The notes beneath the pieces were generated by a model, which saw nothing but the letters and a program-made list of their open reading frames with translations, searched no databases and had not been told where the DNA came from. From contig CANGYY010000012.1 of NCBI GenBank assembly GCA_947458585.1, positions 1-59,381 on the forward strand: a stretch of DNA of 59,381 bases. Direction: 5' to 3'. This stretch comes from Cyclobacteriaceae bacterium (lineage in GTDB: Bacteria > Bacteroidota > Bacteroidia > Cytophagales > Cyclobacteriaceae). Below are positions 10,234 to 18,735 of this stretch, one piece after another. The position numbers and the translations under genes are program-made. Positions within the stretch are counted from its first letter, which is position 1; each line of letters starts with the position of its first letter.

Positions 10234-11838
10234 TTACTTCACTCGTACCGTGATTACCCCACGGAAATCCATAGGAATTTTTTCACCTCTAAAGTTTGTT
10301 CTAGTGATTTGATTGATCCGAATCACCAAAATGTCACCTGCAGCCGCTCCACCGAGCAAACCACGTATACCAGCACCAATCGAAACAGGAGCGCCTCGAG
10401 GTACATCATTTCTAACCAAGGTAATCTCACCACCAGTTACAGCAAAGTTGGCATCTTTAGCCATCGTACGTGCAAAGGTAGGGTCAGATTTGGCTACAAT
10501 TTTCACTCCACTCAAAACGTTGGTGGTCTGTGCCTGGCTGATATCCAGTTCAGAACCATTGGCAGCTTGCACACTAATGGTAGGATTAGGTACAGGTTTG
10601 ATATCAAAGGTCTCGTCACCAATTTTATTTCCACCACTACTTACTCCAATGGTTACTTTTCCACTTGCATTAGGAACAATCGTTACCTGGCCTGCTTTTG
10701 AACCTTTAATTTTATCTCCATTCGTTACGGTAAATTCAGGAGCATAAGAATTACCAAGAGCAGGAACATCGATATTCAATTCATTGGCGCATCCTGCATA
10801 CAACTGTTGCACCACCTCGGATGTAATTTTGATAACAGGCTGCGCTACAAAATATTCGTATTCGATAGGTAGGACTTTATCTTCTCCTCCCACATTCGTC
10901 ACAATCTGTCCTTTCAATACTTTTTTTGCTACCCCTTTGTCATCATAAGTAGCCGCGGGAGTGGCAACAAACTCGATTTTACCAAAGCCCTTTTCGTCTA
11001 CCGGAACAGAACGCCCATCCAAAGTCATGGTAGGAGTTGCGGAAGAAGAGGAAGATGCAATAAACATGGTGCCTTCAAACTTGGTACCTGCAGCTACCAC
11101 ATTGGAGATAGCTGAGATCTTTGCTTCAGTGATGTCAGCCTTGAAATAAAAGGATCCAATGGTATTGGCAATAGTCGTCAAAGACTCACTTTCAATGTTT
11201 AATACCTCGTTTTGAAACTGAGACAAAATTGCGATGGCAGCACCAACAGGAGATTTGACAAAATTAAGCGCAACAAAACTCTTGTTTTTTGCTTCCAAGT
11301 CGTTAGCAAACAATTCGATTTCTGAAGCATCTCTTGCAATCGGTCGGAAAGTGAGGTTTGTGATCCCAACACCTTTCAATATTCCTTCTATATTCTTAGG
11401 AAAGTCATTTAATTTTTTCTTCAACTCTTCACCTTTCCCTTGGTTAGCAAATAGATTACCTGGAACTTCCGTATTCTTCAAAGAAGAATTCACATAGTTC
11501 CCTTCCTCATTCTTGGCATTGGATTGCTTGATTAATTCCAATTTAAGGGTCTCAAGGTAGTCGTAAACTTCTTTGGTAGCTGCTCTCACCTTCTTTGAAG
11601 CCGCAACCTTGGGAAGGTCTTTTTCATTATTTCCTTGCTGAGCAATGGTATATTCGATAGAACCTACCATGGCCTCATTTTTCAATACAAAGTTCTTCGA
11701 AGTCCGCTCCATCCCATCGTTGAGAAGGACGAACTTCTGAAGGATCTGATTACTTACCTGGAGGGCCAAAAGGGCCGTCAATACCAGGTACATCATCCCG
11801 ATCATCCGCTGTCTAGGTGTCTCTTTACCTCCTGCCAT
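10234..11838 (-). CDS. gldM: GldM/PorM, type IX secretion motor shaft
   Basis: GldM spans the periplasm and, with GldL, forms the proton-driven motor of type IX secretion and gliding. The 534-residue protein has one N-terminal helix (about 10-35, RMIGMMYLVLTALLALQVSN) preceded by R9, the position reported as essential in family members. Four periplasmic domains follow: a helical bundle to about 230, then beta-rich domains rich in Gly, Val and Thr. The C-terminus FRGVITVRVK is typical. The spacing to gldL is 32 bases. Confidence 0.96.
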   Translation of the reverse strand: MAGGKETPRQRMIGMMYLVLTALLALQVSNQILQKFVLLNDGMERTSKNFVLKNEAMVGSIEYTIAQQGNNEKDLPKVAASKKVRAATKEVYDYLETLKLELIKQSNAKNEEGNYVNSSLKNTEVPGNLFANQGKGEELKKKLNDFPKNIEGILKGVGITNLTFRPIARDASEIELFANDLEAKNKSFVALNFVKSPVGAAIAILSQFQNEVLNIESESLTTIANTIGSFYFKADITEAKISAISNVVAAGTKFEGTMFIASSSSSATPTMTLDGRSVPVDEKGFGKIEFVATPAATYDDKGVAKKVLKGQIVTNVGGEDKVLPIEYEYFVAQPVIKITSEVVQQLYAGCANELNIDVPALGNSYAPEFTVTNGDKIKGSKAGQVTIVPNASGKVTIGVSSGGNKIGDETFDIKPVPNPTISVQAANGSELDISQAQTTNVLSGVKIVAKSDPTFARTMAKDANFAVTGGEITLVRNDVPRGAPVSIGAGIRGLLGGAAAGDILVIRINQITRTNFRGEKIPMDFRGVITVRVK

Positions 11839-11870
11839 AGTTGTCTTTATTTCTGGATTTGAGTGGTAAA

Positions 11871-12665
11871 TTACCCTCTAATGGCTGTAAGCATGCCGCC
11901 ATAGATTTTGCTAAGCGCACTCACATTTTGGTTCAATTTCACCATCTCCTCCTTGAAGGCCTGGGTCTCATTCCCTACCTCAGTGAAGCTAGACATAGCA
12001 TTAGACATATTCTTATAGAAGTCAGCACGTGCTTTTTTCTGGTCTGCGGTATCTTGCAGCTCCAACTCGTACACTGCATTCAAAGCTGCCAAGTTTTTAG
12101 TTACCGCCTGAATTTGGACTTGATAGGCTTGTGCATCCTGAGAAGCAGAAGACATGGCCATCAAGGCAGAGGCTGTTTGGGCATACGAATCATTCATGCT
12201 TGCCAAGGTCTTGGAAGCCGTCTGCACCTGGGCAGCATATTCCGTAGTAGCCACTGCAGCATCGGCAAGGTTACCCATTTTCTCAGCAGAAGAAGCCAAG
12301 TTTTTCATTCCTTTACCCAAACTCTCGATCAACTCAGGACCAATGTTTGCCTGCTGCAACATATTGTCTAGCTGCGCAGCTACAGGATCTCCAGAAACGG
12401 CTACTGCTCTTTTCTTGGCAGGCTGTGCAGTTCCTTCTTCATCCAATTCAGGGTAAACTTTGCTCCAATCCACTTCTTTAGGGCTCGGTTCAAAGGCAGA
12501 TAAAAAGAAGATGATCGCTTCCACAGTCAAACCGATACCGATCATCCAGTTTGCACCTTGCAAATCCAAGATTTTAAACATTGCTCCAAGAATTACTACC
12601 GCTGCACCGATGCCGTAGATTTTCGGCATTACCTTGGAATAAAAGAAATTAGGGTTACTTGCCAT
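11871..12665 (-). CDS. gldL: GldL/PorL, type IX secretion motor stator
   Basis: GldL is the inner-membrane stator that converts the proton gradient into motion of GldM. The 264-residue product has two membrane helices (about 15-34 and 39-57) with K31 in the first and E49 inside the second. A buried glutamate in this helix is needed for motor function in studied homologues. A long cytoplasmic tail follows, first Pro-rich and acidic, then coiled coil from about 90 to 250 rich in Ala, Gln, Asn and Met. It lies 44 bases after gldK. Confidence 0.95.
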   Translation of the reverse strand: MASNPNFFYSKVMPKIYGIGAAVVILGAMFKILDLQGANWMIGIGLTVEAIIFFLSAFEPSPKEVDWSKVYPELDEEGTAQPAKKRAVAVSGDPVAAQLDNMLQQANIGPELIESLGKGMKNLASSAEKMGNLADAAVATTEYAAQVQTASKTLASMNDSYAQTASALMAMSSASQDAQAYQVQIQAVTKNLAALNAVYELELQDTADQKKARADFYKNMSNAMSSFTEVGNETQAFKEEMVKLNQNVSALSKIYGGMLTAIRG

Positions 12666-12709
12666 TTGAACTAGATTTTTTAGGGTATTTAATTTTTAGC
12701 TGAGGAAAA

Positions 12710-13813
12710 TTACCTCCTCATTCGTTTGTTAAGTTTTGCATCCATGGAAGCAGATCTTCCGATGAAGGTCATGACGGTACGGAATCCAATGTGCGCTTGC
12801 GCCACATCCTGGTATTCGAAAGTTCGAGTCGAGGTCTCCAAATAATGACTGTTGTCTTTCCAAGATCCTCCACGTACAATTTTACGAGGCTCATTTTCGT
12901 CCAAATACACGGGATCCAAATCCCAAGTTTGTGCTCTTGAAGTGGTTTTGTAAGCATCCATCACCCACTCAGCCACATTGCCCGACATGTTGTACAAGCC
13001 AAATCCATTGGGAGCAAACACATCTACTGGGGCAGTGTAGGTAAATCCATCGTCGATGTAATTGCCTCTGCCTGGCTTGAAGTTGGCCATCAAACAGCCT
13101 CTCTTGTTTTTAATGTAAGGGCCTCCCCAAGGGTATTTCGCAATTTCTTTTCCTCCTTTGGCCGCATATTCCCACTCCGCTTCTGTAGGAAGTCTGAATG
13201 CTGGCAAATCAAACTCAATGTCATCGTTAGCGCGTAGGTGGTAACTTCTCCACTCACAATACTTTTGTGCCTGATCGTAAGACACCCCCACTACCGGGTA
13301 GGCATCAAATGCAGGGTGATCAAAATAAAATTCCATCAAGGGATCCCCATAGTGGTAGGCAAAGCTTTTTGTCCAAACGGTACTGTCTGGCTTCAAATCC
13401 GCAAGGGTAAAGGTAGGCGCCGCCTTCAGCGTGGTTGGCGTACCGGTATCCAATTGTCCTGATTTCACCGCTTCCAAAAATTGGCGATACTTGTTATTGG
13501 ACACTTCGTACTTGTCCATAAAAAATTCAGAAATCGTAATCTGCTTATTCAAGGAGGCTTGCGTGTAGGCGATATCCTCGTCGGATTGCCCCATCCAGAA
13601 CGTTCCCGCTTTGATAGGAACCATATCTATTGGCAAGTTTTGCTTCCATCGAATTCGTTTGGCTACACCAGTAACCTCACCTTTGCGATTTGATTTATCA
13701 CTAGCCATTCCCTTTTTATTGAATAGCCCACAGCTAGGGAGAAGCGTAATCGCCACAAGCCCAAGTACAATCGGCAGAAAAGGAATTTTAAATTTCGTGT
13801 ACATAAATGACAT
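12710..13813 (-). CDS. gldK: GldK/PorK, type IX secretion lipoprotein
   Basis: GldK is an outer-membrane lipoprotein that forms the periplasmic ring with GldN. The product resembles formylglycine-generating enzymes (SUMF1 fold): PIKAGTFWMGQSDED at the start of the domain, ATRLPTEAEWEYAAKGG-like signature, then GLYNMSGNVAEWVMDAY and KIVRGGSWKDN. I take the ATG at 13813 (MSFMYTKFK) or 13804 (MYTKFK) as the start, because the signal peptide and lipobox LLPSC come right after. A start at 13852 would put 13 extra residues before it. From 13813 the lipid-bearing cysteine is C28. GldK proteins are regarded as structural, not enzymes. Confidence 0.92.
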   Translation of the reverse strand: MSFMYTKFKIPFLPIVLGLVAITLLPSCGLFNKKGMASDKSNRKGEVTGVAKRIRWKQNLPIDMVPIKAGTFWMGQSDEDIAYTQASLNKQITISEFFMDKYEVSNNKYRQFLEAVKSGQLDTGTPTTLKAAPTFTLADLKPDSTVWTKSFAYHYGDPLMEFYFDHPAFDAYPVVGVSYDQAQKYCEWRSYHLRANDDIEFDLPAFRLPTEAEWEYAAKGGKEIAKYPWGGPYIKNKRGCLMANFKPGRGNYIDDGFTYTAPVDVFAPNGFGLYNMSGNVAEWVMDAYKTTSRAQTWDLDPVYLDENEPRKIVRGGSWKDNSHYLETSTRTFEYQDVAQAHIGFRTVMTFIGRSASMDAKLNKRMRR

Positions 13814-13975
13814 TTTTAAAGCATCATCAAATTTTTGGCCAAACTTTACCAACTTATGAAAATGGCTTCGAAAGTTAGCTTATTTTGAGATAATAAAACA
13901 AATACTGCAAGGCTAAATGCAATTATCTAGACAAGTACGGGTGAGAATTGCCTCGGAAATTGAGGTGATTTTCCA

Positions 13976-14956
13976 TTAAAATCTAAATCTAGGAGTTCGT
14001 TGAATTACTCGATTGACTGTTTTAGTCACATCCGACCAAGCATAACGTAGCATCAACTCGTGTGAAGTAGGTGATTTGGCATCCACTCCTCCTACAACCA
14101 AGTCAAAGGCATATCCCAACTTTAAACTATTGTCTTTCAATAAGCTATAGCCTAGCATCAAGGACACTGATTCCTCTCCTCTATAGGCAATTCCTCCATT
14201 CACTTTATTCTGGAGTGTTGCTATAACGCTCACTTCGTAGGATAAAGTATGTGTACCTAAAGATTTTAAAAAAATGCTAGGCTCGATTCGGAGCTGGCCA
14301 ATGGGACGCATTCGGTACCCCATCAACAAATAGTTGTGCATTTGAAGGCGATTCGCATAATTCCCATCTCCAAAATCATAAGAAGCTTGGTTGAGATGCC
14401 TCCCACTAAGGCCCAAATAAAAATCCCCTCGGTCGACCATCAAGCCCGCTCCCATGTCCAATGCCAACTGGCTCTCTGTGCCCGAAAGCGGAAGACTAGG
14501 TTCCGGATTGACGAATTGCAACTCTTCAAAATCCAGAGTGCTATTCGATACGCCCACATATCCACCGAAACTGAATTGCGTACGCTGAATTTTTTTATGG
14601 TAACTCCCCTGCAAATTCACCTCTAGATTGGAAGTGGCTCCAAGTTGATCATTCACTATAGTTAGCCCGTATCCAAAATTTTTATTCTTTATTCTATTCT
14701 GGAGGGTAATCAACTGGGAAGTAGGAGGATTGCCCGAGCCACTGGTAGCCGTATAGCCCTGCCATTGGGAACGATGGAATGCAGAAAACTCAAGGGCACC
14801 TGATTTGCCAGCCAAAGCGGGATTAAAATAATTACCTGCATACAAATACTGCGTAAACTGAGGGTCTTGCTGCGCATAGACCCCATTAGACGCTAGAAGC
14901 AGGAGCAGAAATCCTGCTACTCTAAAAAAAATACCCAAGTCGATTTTTCTGTTCAT
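13976..14956 (-). CDS. porP: PorP/SprF-family type IX secretion membrane protein
   Basis: PorP/SprF proteins are outer-membrane barrels, often serving as attachment partners for the type IX machinery or its surface adhesins. The 326-residue product has a signal peptide to about residue 29 (LLLLLASNGVYAQ), then the family start QDPQFTQYLYAGNYFNPALAGKSG in outline, followed by alternating strands and a C-terminus ending PRFRF with a terminal Phe. The gene is 162 bases upstream of gldK in the same direction, the same order as porPKLMN of Porphyromonas. Because it heads the cluster it is probably the PorP of the core system and not a SprF linked to a large adhesin. Confidence 0.9.
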   Translation of the reverse strand: MNRKIDLGIFFRVAGFLLLLLASNGVYAQQDPQFTQYLYAGNYFNPALAGKSGALEFSAFHRSQWQGYTATSGSGNPPTSQLITLQNRIKNKNFGYGLTIVNDQLGATSNLEVNLQGSYHKKIQRTQFSFGGYVGVSNSTLDFEELQFVNPEPSLPLSGTESQLALDMGAGLMVDRGDFYLGLSGRHLNQASYDFGDGNYANRLQMHNYLLMGYRMRPIGQLRIEPSIFLKSLGTHTLSYEVSVIATLQNKVNGGIAYRGEESVSLMLGYSLLKDNSLKLGYAFDLVVGGVDAKSPTSHELMLRYAWSDVTKTVNRVIQRTPRFRF

Positions 14957-14972
14957 TTGACAGTGGAGTCCT

Positions 14973-14980
14973 CAAATTTA
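14973..14980 (-). promoter_or_regulatory. -7 promoter box upstream of porP
   Basis: The minus strand reads TAAATTTG, an exact TAnnTTTG match 16 bases before the porP ATG. A CAA (TTG on the minus strand) lies 28 bases further out, which is too far for a standard -33 box. If real, this gives the porP-gldKLMN cluster its own promoter with a very short leader. Confidence 0.3.
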
Positions 14981-15030
14981 AACTAGTCTAGGAATTTAAA
15001 CTGAGAATCAACCGAAAATGATTCCTAGAA

Positions 15031-15804
15031 TTACAAATTATTGGCTTTTTTTATAAATAACTCCAAAGCGCCCGTCATACTTGGGGCATTGGGCATGGGT
15101 GCCTCGATGTCTAAGATTAGGCCCATATCGCGTACAGCCTGTGCTGTCGTAGGACCAAAGGCTGCAATACGCGTTTTTCCCTGAACAAAGTCTGGAAAAT
15201 TTTGACGTAAAGATTTAATCCCAGAAGGGCTGAAAAATGCCAATATATCGTACTTCACATCTGCCAAATCGGATAAATCCGCCGCTACCGTATGGTAAAT
15301 GATCGCCTCCGTGAATGCTATCCCCTGCTTCTCCATGTAAGAAGGAATGTCCTCCTTTCGGATATCCGAACATGGAAACAAGTATTTTTCGCTTTTGTGT
15401 TTTTTGAAATAGTCAAACAAGTCCTCTGCGGTCTTGAGACCCACAAATAACTTGCGTTTACGAATCACGATGTACTTCTGAAGGTAATGCGCAGTTTGAT
15501 CTGAAATACAGAAATATTTCATCTCTGCTGGCATTTCAATTTTGAACTCTTTACAGATTGCAAAAAAATGGTCAATCGCATTTCGACTCGTAAAAATGAT
15601 AGCCGTATGCTTTAGGATGTCTATTTTTTGCTTTCTAAACTCTTTAGGGGGAACAGGTTCCACCTTGATAAATTGCCTAAAATCGATCTTCAACTTGTAT
15701 TTTTCTGCAAGCAGCAAATAGGGAGAGTTGGCTTCGGTAGGTTTAGGTTGAGATACCAGTATGCTCTTAACTGGGGTAAAGCGGTCTTTTGGAGCTGCAC
15801 TCAT
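15031..15804 (-). CDS. hemD: uroporphyrinogen-III synthase
   Basis: HemD closes and rearranges hydroxymethylbilane to uroporphyrinogen III in heme synthesis. The 257-residue protein has the two-domain pattern of the family: VKSILVSQPKP at the start, AIIFTSRNAIDHFF near residue 70, YLFPCSDIRKEDIP near 140, then ILAFFSPSGIKSLRQNF and RIAAFGPTTAQAVRDMG in the second half. The sequence is diverged, as is normal for HemD, but the SRNA and GPTTA motifs are clear. It lies 27 bases after the DUF4271 gene and upstream of porP, a neighbourhood I recall from other Bacteroidota. Confidence 0.88.
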   Translation of the reverse strand: MSAAPKDRFTPVKSILVSQPKPTEANSPYLLLAEKYKLKIDFRQFIKVEPVPPKEFRKQKIDILKHTAIIFTSRNAIDHFFAICKEFKIEMPAEMKYFCISDQTAHYLQKYIVIRKRKLFVGLKTAEDLFDYFKKHKSEKYLFPCSDIRKEDIPSYMEKQGIAFTEAIIYHTVAADLSDLADVKYDILAFFSPSGIKSLRQNFPDFVQGKTRIAAFGPTTAQAVRDMGLILDIEAPMPNAPSMTGALELFIKKANNL

Positions 15805-15831
15805 GCGGGAGTTCCTTTTACGTTCAACACA

Positions 15832-16947
15832 TTACTGGGCAAGTACCATGATCCATTTGGTTAAAACCAAAAAGGGTACCAATTCAGCAAGGCAAAGGTA
15901 AGTAAATAAATGATACTTTTTAAAATTCAAGCGGCTCATCATAATCAAGAAGAGACCGAGTACCCCAAAGAGGTAGACCCAAAAGAACCCTTTCATCAAA
16001 TAAATGAAGCCGGATTGCAACACGTAAAAATCATTGATCACAAAAAAGCTACTCACCAGCAGAATTAATGCAAACCCAAAAGTGATTAGCCTTAACAAGT
16101 AGAAAAAATGCGCAAATTCTAATTTGCCAAGTTCAAATAGGTAGCTCACTAGCTTGATGGCTGAAAATTTTAAAATGGTAAGCACCAAAATCAGAATAGA
16201 AGCCAACAACCAAAAAAGTAACAAAGAGAAAGCGTGGAAACCAATCCAGTTTTCAATCCAATCGGGCCTAAAAATCACGATGCCCGTTACTAGGCACTGG
16301 GCAAGCATCATCGACACCAAAAACAAGTAGAATAAAATATCAAACGAAAATACCTTTTGAAGACCTCCACTTTCTGAAAAATCTTCCGCTTTAATTACCG
16401 ACAAGGGCTGGAGCAACACCCCTAATAAATAGGGATACACGCGCCGGTAAACTGCCGCCAAGCCCAAGATAAATACGAGCGATAGGGCAAAGAAATCTTT
16501 CAAGGGCTGAACTGGCGTGCGCTTTTGCTGCGCTAAAAATTGCTTTTCCAAATCCACTTGTTCTTCCTCAAAGGTGTTTTTAGCCACTTTCGTGATCTTC
16601 AGTCCAAACTCGCCCATCTGAATCCGATCATTGATTACGGTCACAAGCAAACTGTCTTTTAGGAATTCCTTCTTGATCGAGGCCGTGGAAATAAAGAAAG
16701 TAGTGTCCTTGGGAATCAATCCCCAAAGCTTCCCATCAATGAAAATAGTGGAGTAACCAGGTACCTCAAATTGGAAATAGGATTGAGGAAATGTATGCAC
16801 TGCCAAGTGAACCTCTTTCTGCCCAATAGACCCTACCAAGGATTGCTCTGATGCATTTGCCCACTTTCCCTCATAATTCTCTAATACCTGAGCCTGCCCA
16901 AGTATGGAAACAAAAAACAGAAAGAAAAATAAAGCAAACCTATGCAT
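15832..16947 (-). CDS. DUF4271-like multi-pass membrane protein
   Basis: This is a membrane protein of unknown function. From the ATG at 16947 (MHRFALFFFLFFVSILGQAQ) it has a clear signal peptide, a soluble domain of about 125 residues, and about seven membrane helices from near residue 155 to the C-terminus. The open frame extends 14 codons upstream to 16989, but the signal peptide argues for the later start. It sits upstream of hemD in the same direction with a 27-base gap. No enzyme motif is visible. I assign it to the Bacteroidota family DUF4271 from length, layout and the hemD neighbourhood. Confidence 0.75.
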   Translation of the reverse strand: MHRFALFFFLFFVSILGQAQVLENYEGKWANASEQSLVGSIGQKEVHLAVHTFPQSYFQFEVPGYSTIFIDGKLWGLIPKDTTFFISTASIKKEFLKDSLLVTVINDRIQMGEFGLKITKVAKNTFEEEQVDLEKQFLAQQKRTPVQPLKDFFALSLVFILGLAAVYRRVYPYLLGVLLQPLSVIKAEDFSESGGLQKVFSFDILFYLFLVSMMLAQCLVTGIVIFRPDWIENWIGFHAFSLLLFWLLASILILVLTILKFSAIKLVSYLFELGKLEFAHFFYLLRLITFGFALILLVSSFFVINDFYVLQSGFIYLMKGFFWVYLFGVLGLFLIMMSRLNFKKYHLFTYLCLAELVPFLVLTKWIMVLAQ

Positions 16948-17142
16948 CAAGCTCCGTTTCGAAAGATTGGGTTCATCCAAAGATGACAACTTAAATTTGA
17001 GAAATTATCCAGCTTAGCCTTTGGGACGTTCCAAAATTTAAGTTTCAAATTACAAAACTCAGCAATCCTAAGACAGCCTCCAAATGAATTTTAGATGCTT
17101 TCCAAAAAAATGACAAGGGAAGAAATAGAATAGAAGCCTACC

Positions 17143-17184
17143 AATTCCCCTCTTTGCAAGGGATCGATGCCTAACTAGGGAATT
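17143..17184. repeat. inverted repeat upstream of hemW
   Basis: AATTCCC (17143-17149) and GGGAATT (17178-17184) form a perfect 7-base inverted repeat 28 bases apart, 32 bases before the hemW start. A TATCTTTA box (17191-17198), one base off the -7 consensus, follows. It could be an operator, but a chance palindrome is just as possible. The rest of the 268-base gap 16948-17215 shows nothing else. Confidence 0.2.
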
Positions 17185-17215
17185 AGCCCCTATCTTTACC
17201 CAAGATTTACAACCC

Positions 17216-18355
17216 ATGGCAGGACTTTACATTCATATCCCTTTTTGCAAACAAGCCTGTCACTATTGCGACTTCCATTTTTCTACAAACCTGCAATTGA
17301 TCAGTCCGGTAGTGGAAAGCATGGTGCTAGAAATGGAGCTTCGAAAAGACTACCTGAAAGGCGAGCCCGTGGATACGGTCTACTTTGGGGGAGGCACCCC
17401 CTCCTTGCTCCCTGCGGCAGCCTTGGAACAGATTCTAGGTCAGGTCGCTCGTGTTTTTCCAGGGAAAAAACTGGAAGTTACCTTGGAAGCAAACCCAGAT
17501 GACCTGAACCCGGATTCCTTATCCACTTGGAAATCCTTAGGAATAGATCGCTTGAGCTTGGGAATCCAAAGCTTCCAAGAGGAAATACTAACTGCATACA
17601 ACCGGGCTCACAATGCCAAACAAGCCAAGCAGGCCATTGAATTGGGTCGCGCGGCGGGATTTGAGAAGTTTTCCATTGACCTGATTTATGGGTACCCCCA
17701 TGGGAATCATGCCTTGTGGAAAAAAGACCTGAAAGAAGCCTTGAGTCTTGACCCTGGTCACCTTTCGGCCTATGCACTCACAGTTGAGCCCAAAACCACC
17801 TTTGGAAATTGGACCAAAAAAGGAAAATTTATCCCAGCAGAAGAAGAATTCGTAGCCCAGCAATTTGAATGGCTGCAAGAGCAATGCGAACAAGCAGGCT
17901 ACCTCCAGTATGAAATTTCTAATTTTAGCCGACCAGATCAAGGGGCCATTCACAACAGCAATTATTGGAAGCGCGTCCCCTACCTTGGCATTGGGCCCAG
18001 CGCACATTCATTTGATGGCCATGCAAGAGGCCACAATCCTCCTTCTAATCCCAATTATGTCAAAACATTGGCCGCTGGCAAACTCCCTTTTGTAGTCGAA
18101 TTACTCGAAAAAGAAGAATTGATTAACGAAGAAATCCTGACAAGCCTTCGAACGAGCTGGGGACTAAATACGGCAAGTTTGGCGGATCGATACCAATTGG
18201 ATCTCCTCCAAATCAAAGGCGCTTCCATCGCTAAATTATCTGCCCTTGGCATGATTCATGCCGAGGGGAAAACGTTAACTTTGACTCGGAAAGGCAAGTT
18301 GCTCGCCGACAGCATTGCTGCCGAAATTTTCCTCGATTCGCATGACCTACTCTAG
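17216..18355 (+). CDS. hemW: HemW, radical SAM heme chaperone
   Basis: HemW binds heme and an iron-sulfur cluster and is thought to deliver heme to membrane proteins; it is not the coproporphyrinogen oxidase HemN. The 379-residue product begins MAGLYIHIPFCKQACHYCDF. The radical SAM cysteines are C11, C15 and C18, and the fourth cysteine of HemN is replaced by Phe20, the HemW pattern. Further motifs are TVYFGGGTPSLL, LEANPDDL and RLSLGIQSFQEE. The C-terminal domain (about 290-370) has the winged-helix character of this family. The ATG at 17216 has a box resembling -7 at 17191. It overlaps the next gene by 14 bases. Confidence 0.94.
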   Translation: MAGLYIHIPFCKQACHYCDFHFSTNLQLISPVVESMVLEMELRKDYLKGEPVDTVYFGGGTPSLLPAAALEQILGQVARVFPGKKLEVTLEANPDDLNPDSLSTWKSLGIDRLSLGIQSFQEEILTAYNRAHNAKQAKQAIELGRAAGFEKFSIDLIYGYPHGNHALWKKDLKEALSLDPGHLSAYALTVEPKTTFGNWTKKGKFIPAEEEFVAQQFEWLQEQCEQAGYLQYEISNFSRPDQGAIHNSNYWKRVPYLGIGPSAHSFDGHARGHNPPSNPNYVKTLAAGKLPFVVELLEKEELINEEILTSLRTSWGLNTASLADRYQLDLLQIKGASIAKLSALGMIHAEGKTLTLTRKGKLLADSIAAEIFLDSHDLL

Positions 18356-18641
18356 AAAGAAAGAAGCCACCCCATTGGGCGAAGCATTCCAAGACTTGTT
18401 GAAATCCTACCGGATTGAGGATACCTATCAGGAAAAAGTTCTCCTTGCTTCTTGGCCAAAATTGATGGGGAAAACGATTGCCGATCGTACGGGAAACCTC
18501 TACATCAAGGACAAAAAACTCTTCGTAAAAATTACCTCTGGACCCGTGAAAAAAGAACTTCAATTGAATAAATCCAAGGTGATTGCACTCATCGAATCCG
18601 AGGTAGGAAAGGGAATTGTAGACGAAGTCGTCTTCCTGTAA
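18342..18641 (+). CDS. DUF721 (DciA-like) small protein
   Basis: The 99-residue product (MTYSRKKEATPLGEAFQDLL) belongs to the DUF721 group, related to the DciA helicase loader of Gram-negatives. It has an N-terminal helix, then the KH-like core with SWPKLMGKTIADRTGNLYI, LFVKITSGPVKKEL and a C-terminal VDEVVFL strand. I choose the ATG at 18342, which overlaps hemW by 14 bases; an in-frame upstream codon at 18315 would bury it deeper in hemW. A role in loading the replicative helicase is known for DciA but is only suggested here by similarity. Confidence 0.82.
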   Translation: MTYSRKKEATPLGEAFQDLLKSYRIEDTYQEKVLLASWPKLMGKTIADRTGNLYIKDKKLFVKITSGPVKKELQLNKSKVIALIESEVGKGIVDEVVFL

Positions 18642-18715
18642 AATTTTTGAAAAATTTAACAATTCTATCCCTATTTCGAGTAGCTACAAGTAGCGCTGCA
18701 TTGGTCGACATTCCC

Positions 18716-18723
18716 TATTTTTG
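18716..18723 (+). promoter_or_regulatory. -7 promoter box before the phosphatase gene
   Basis: TATTTTTG matches TAnnTTTG exactly and lies 12 bases before the ATG at 18736. A TTG at 18701 is only 12 bases upstream, too close for a -33 box. The box covers an in-frame TTG at 18721, which argues against that TTG being the start. Confidence 0.35.
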
Positions 18724-18735
18724 GAATGTAGCTCC

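Noticed and set aside
11841-12371. A 176-codon open frame on the plus strand opposite gldL
   Set aside because: It is antisense to gldL, whose reading frame is certain; the protein is Cys/His/Leu-rich noise.
12710-13813. Sulfatase-modifying formylglycine-generating enzyme
   Set aside because: It has the SUMF1-type fold, but position before gldLMN and the lipobox identify GldK; no sulfatase gene is near.
17216-18355. Oxygen-independent coproporphyrinogen III oxidase HemN
   Set aside because: The fourth cysteine of HemN is missing (Phe20) and the protein is short, so it is HemW.
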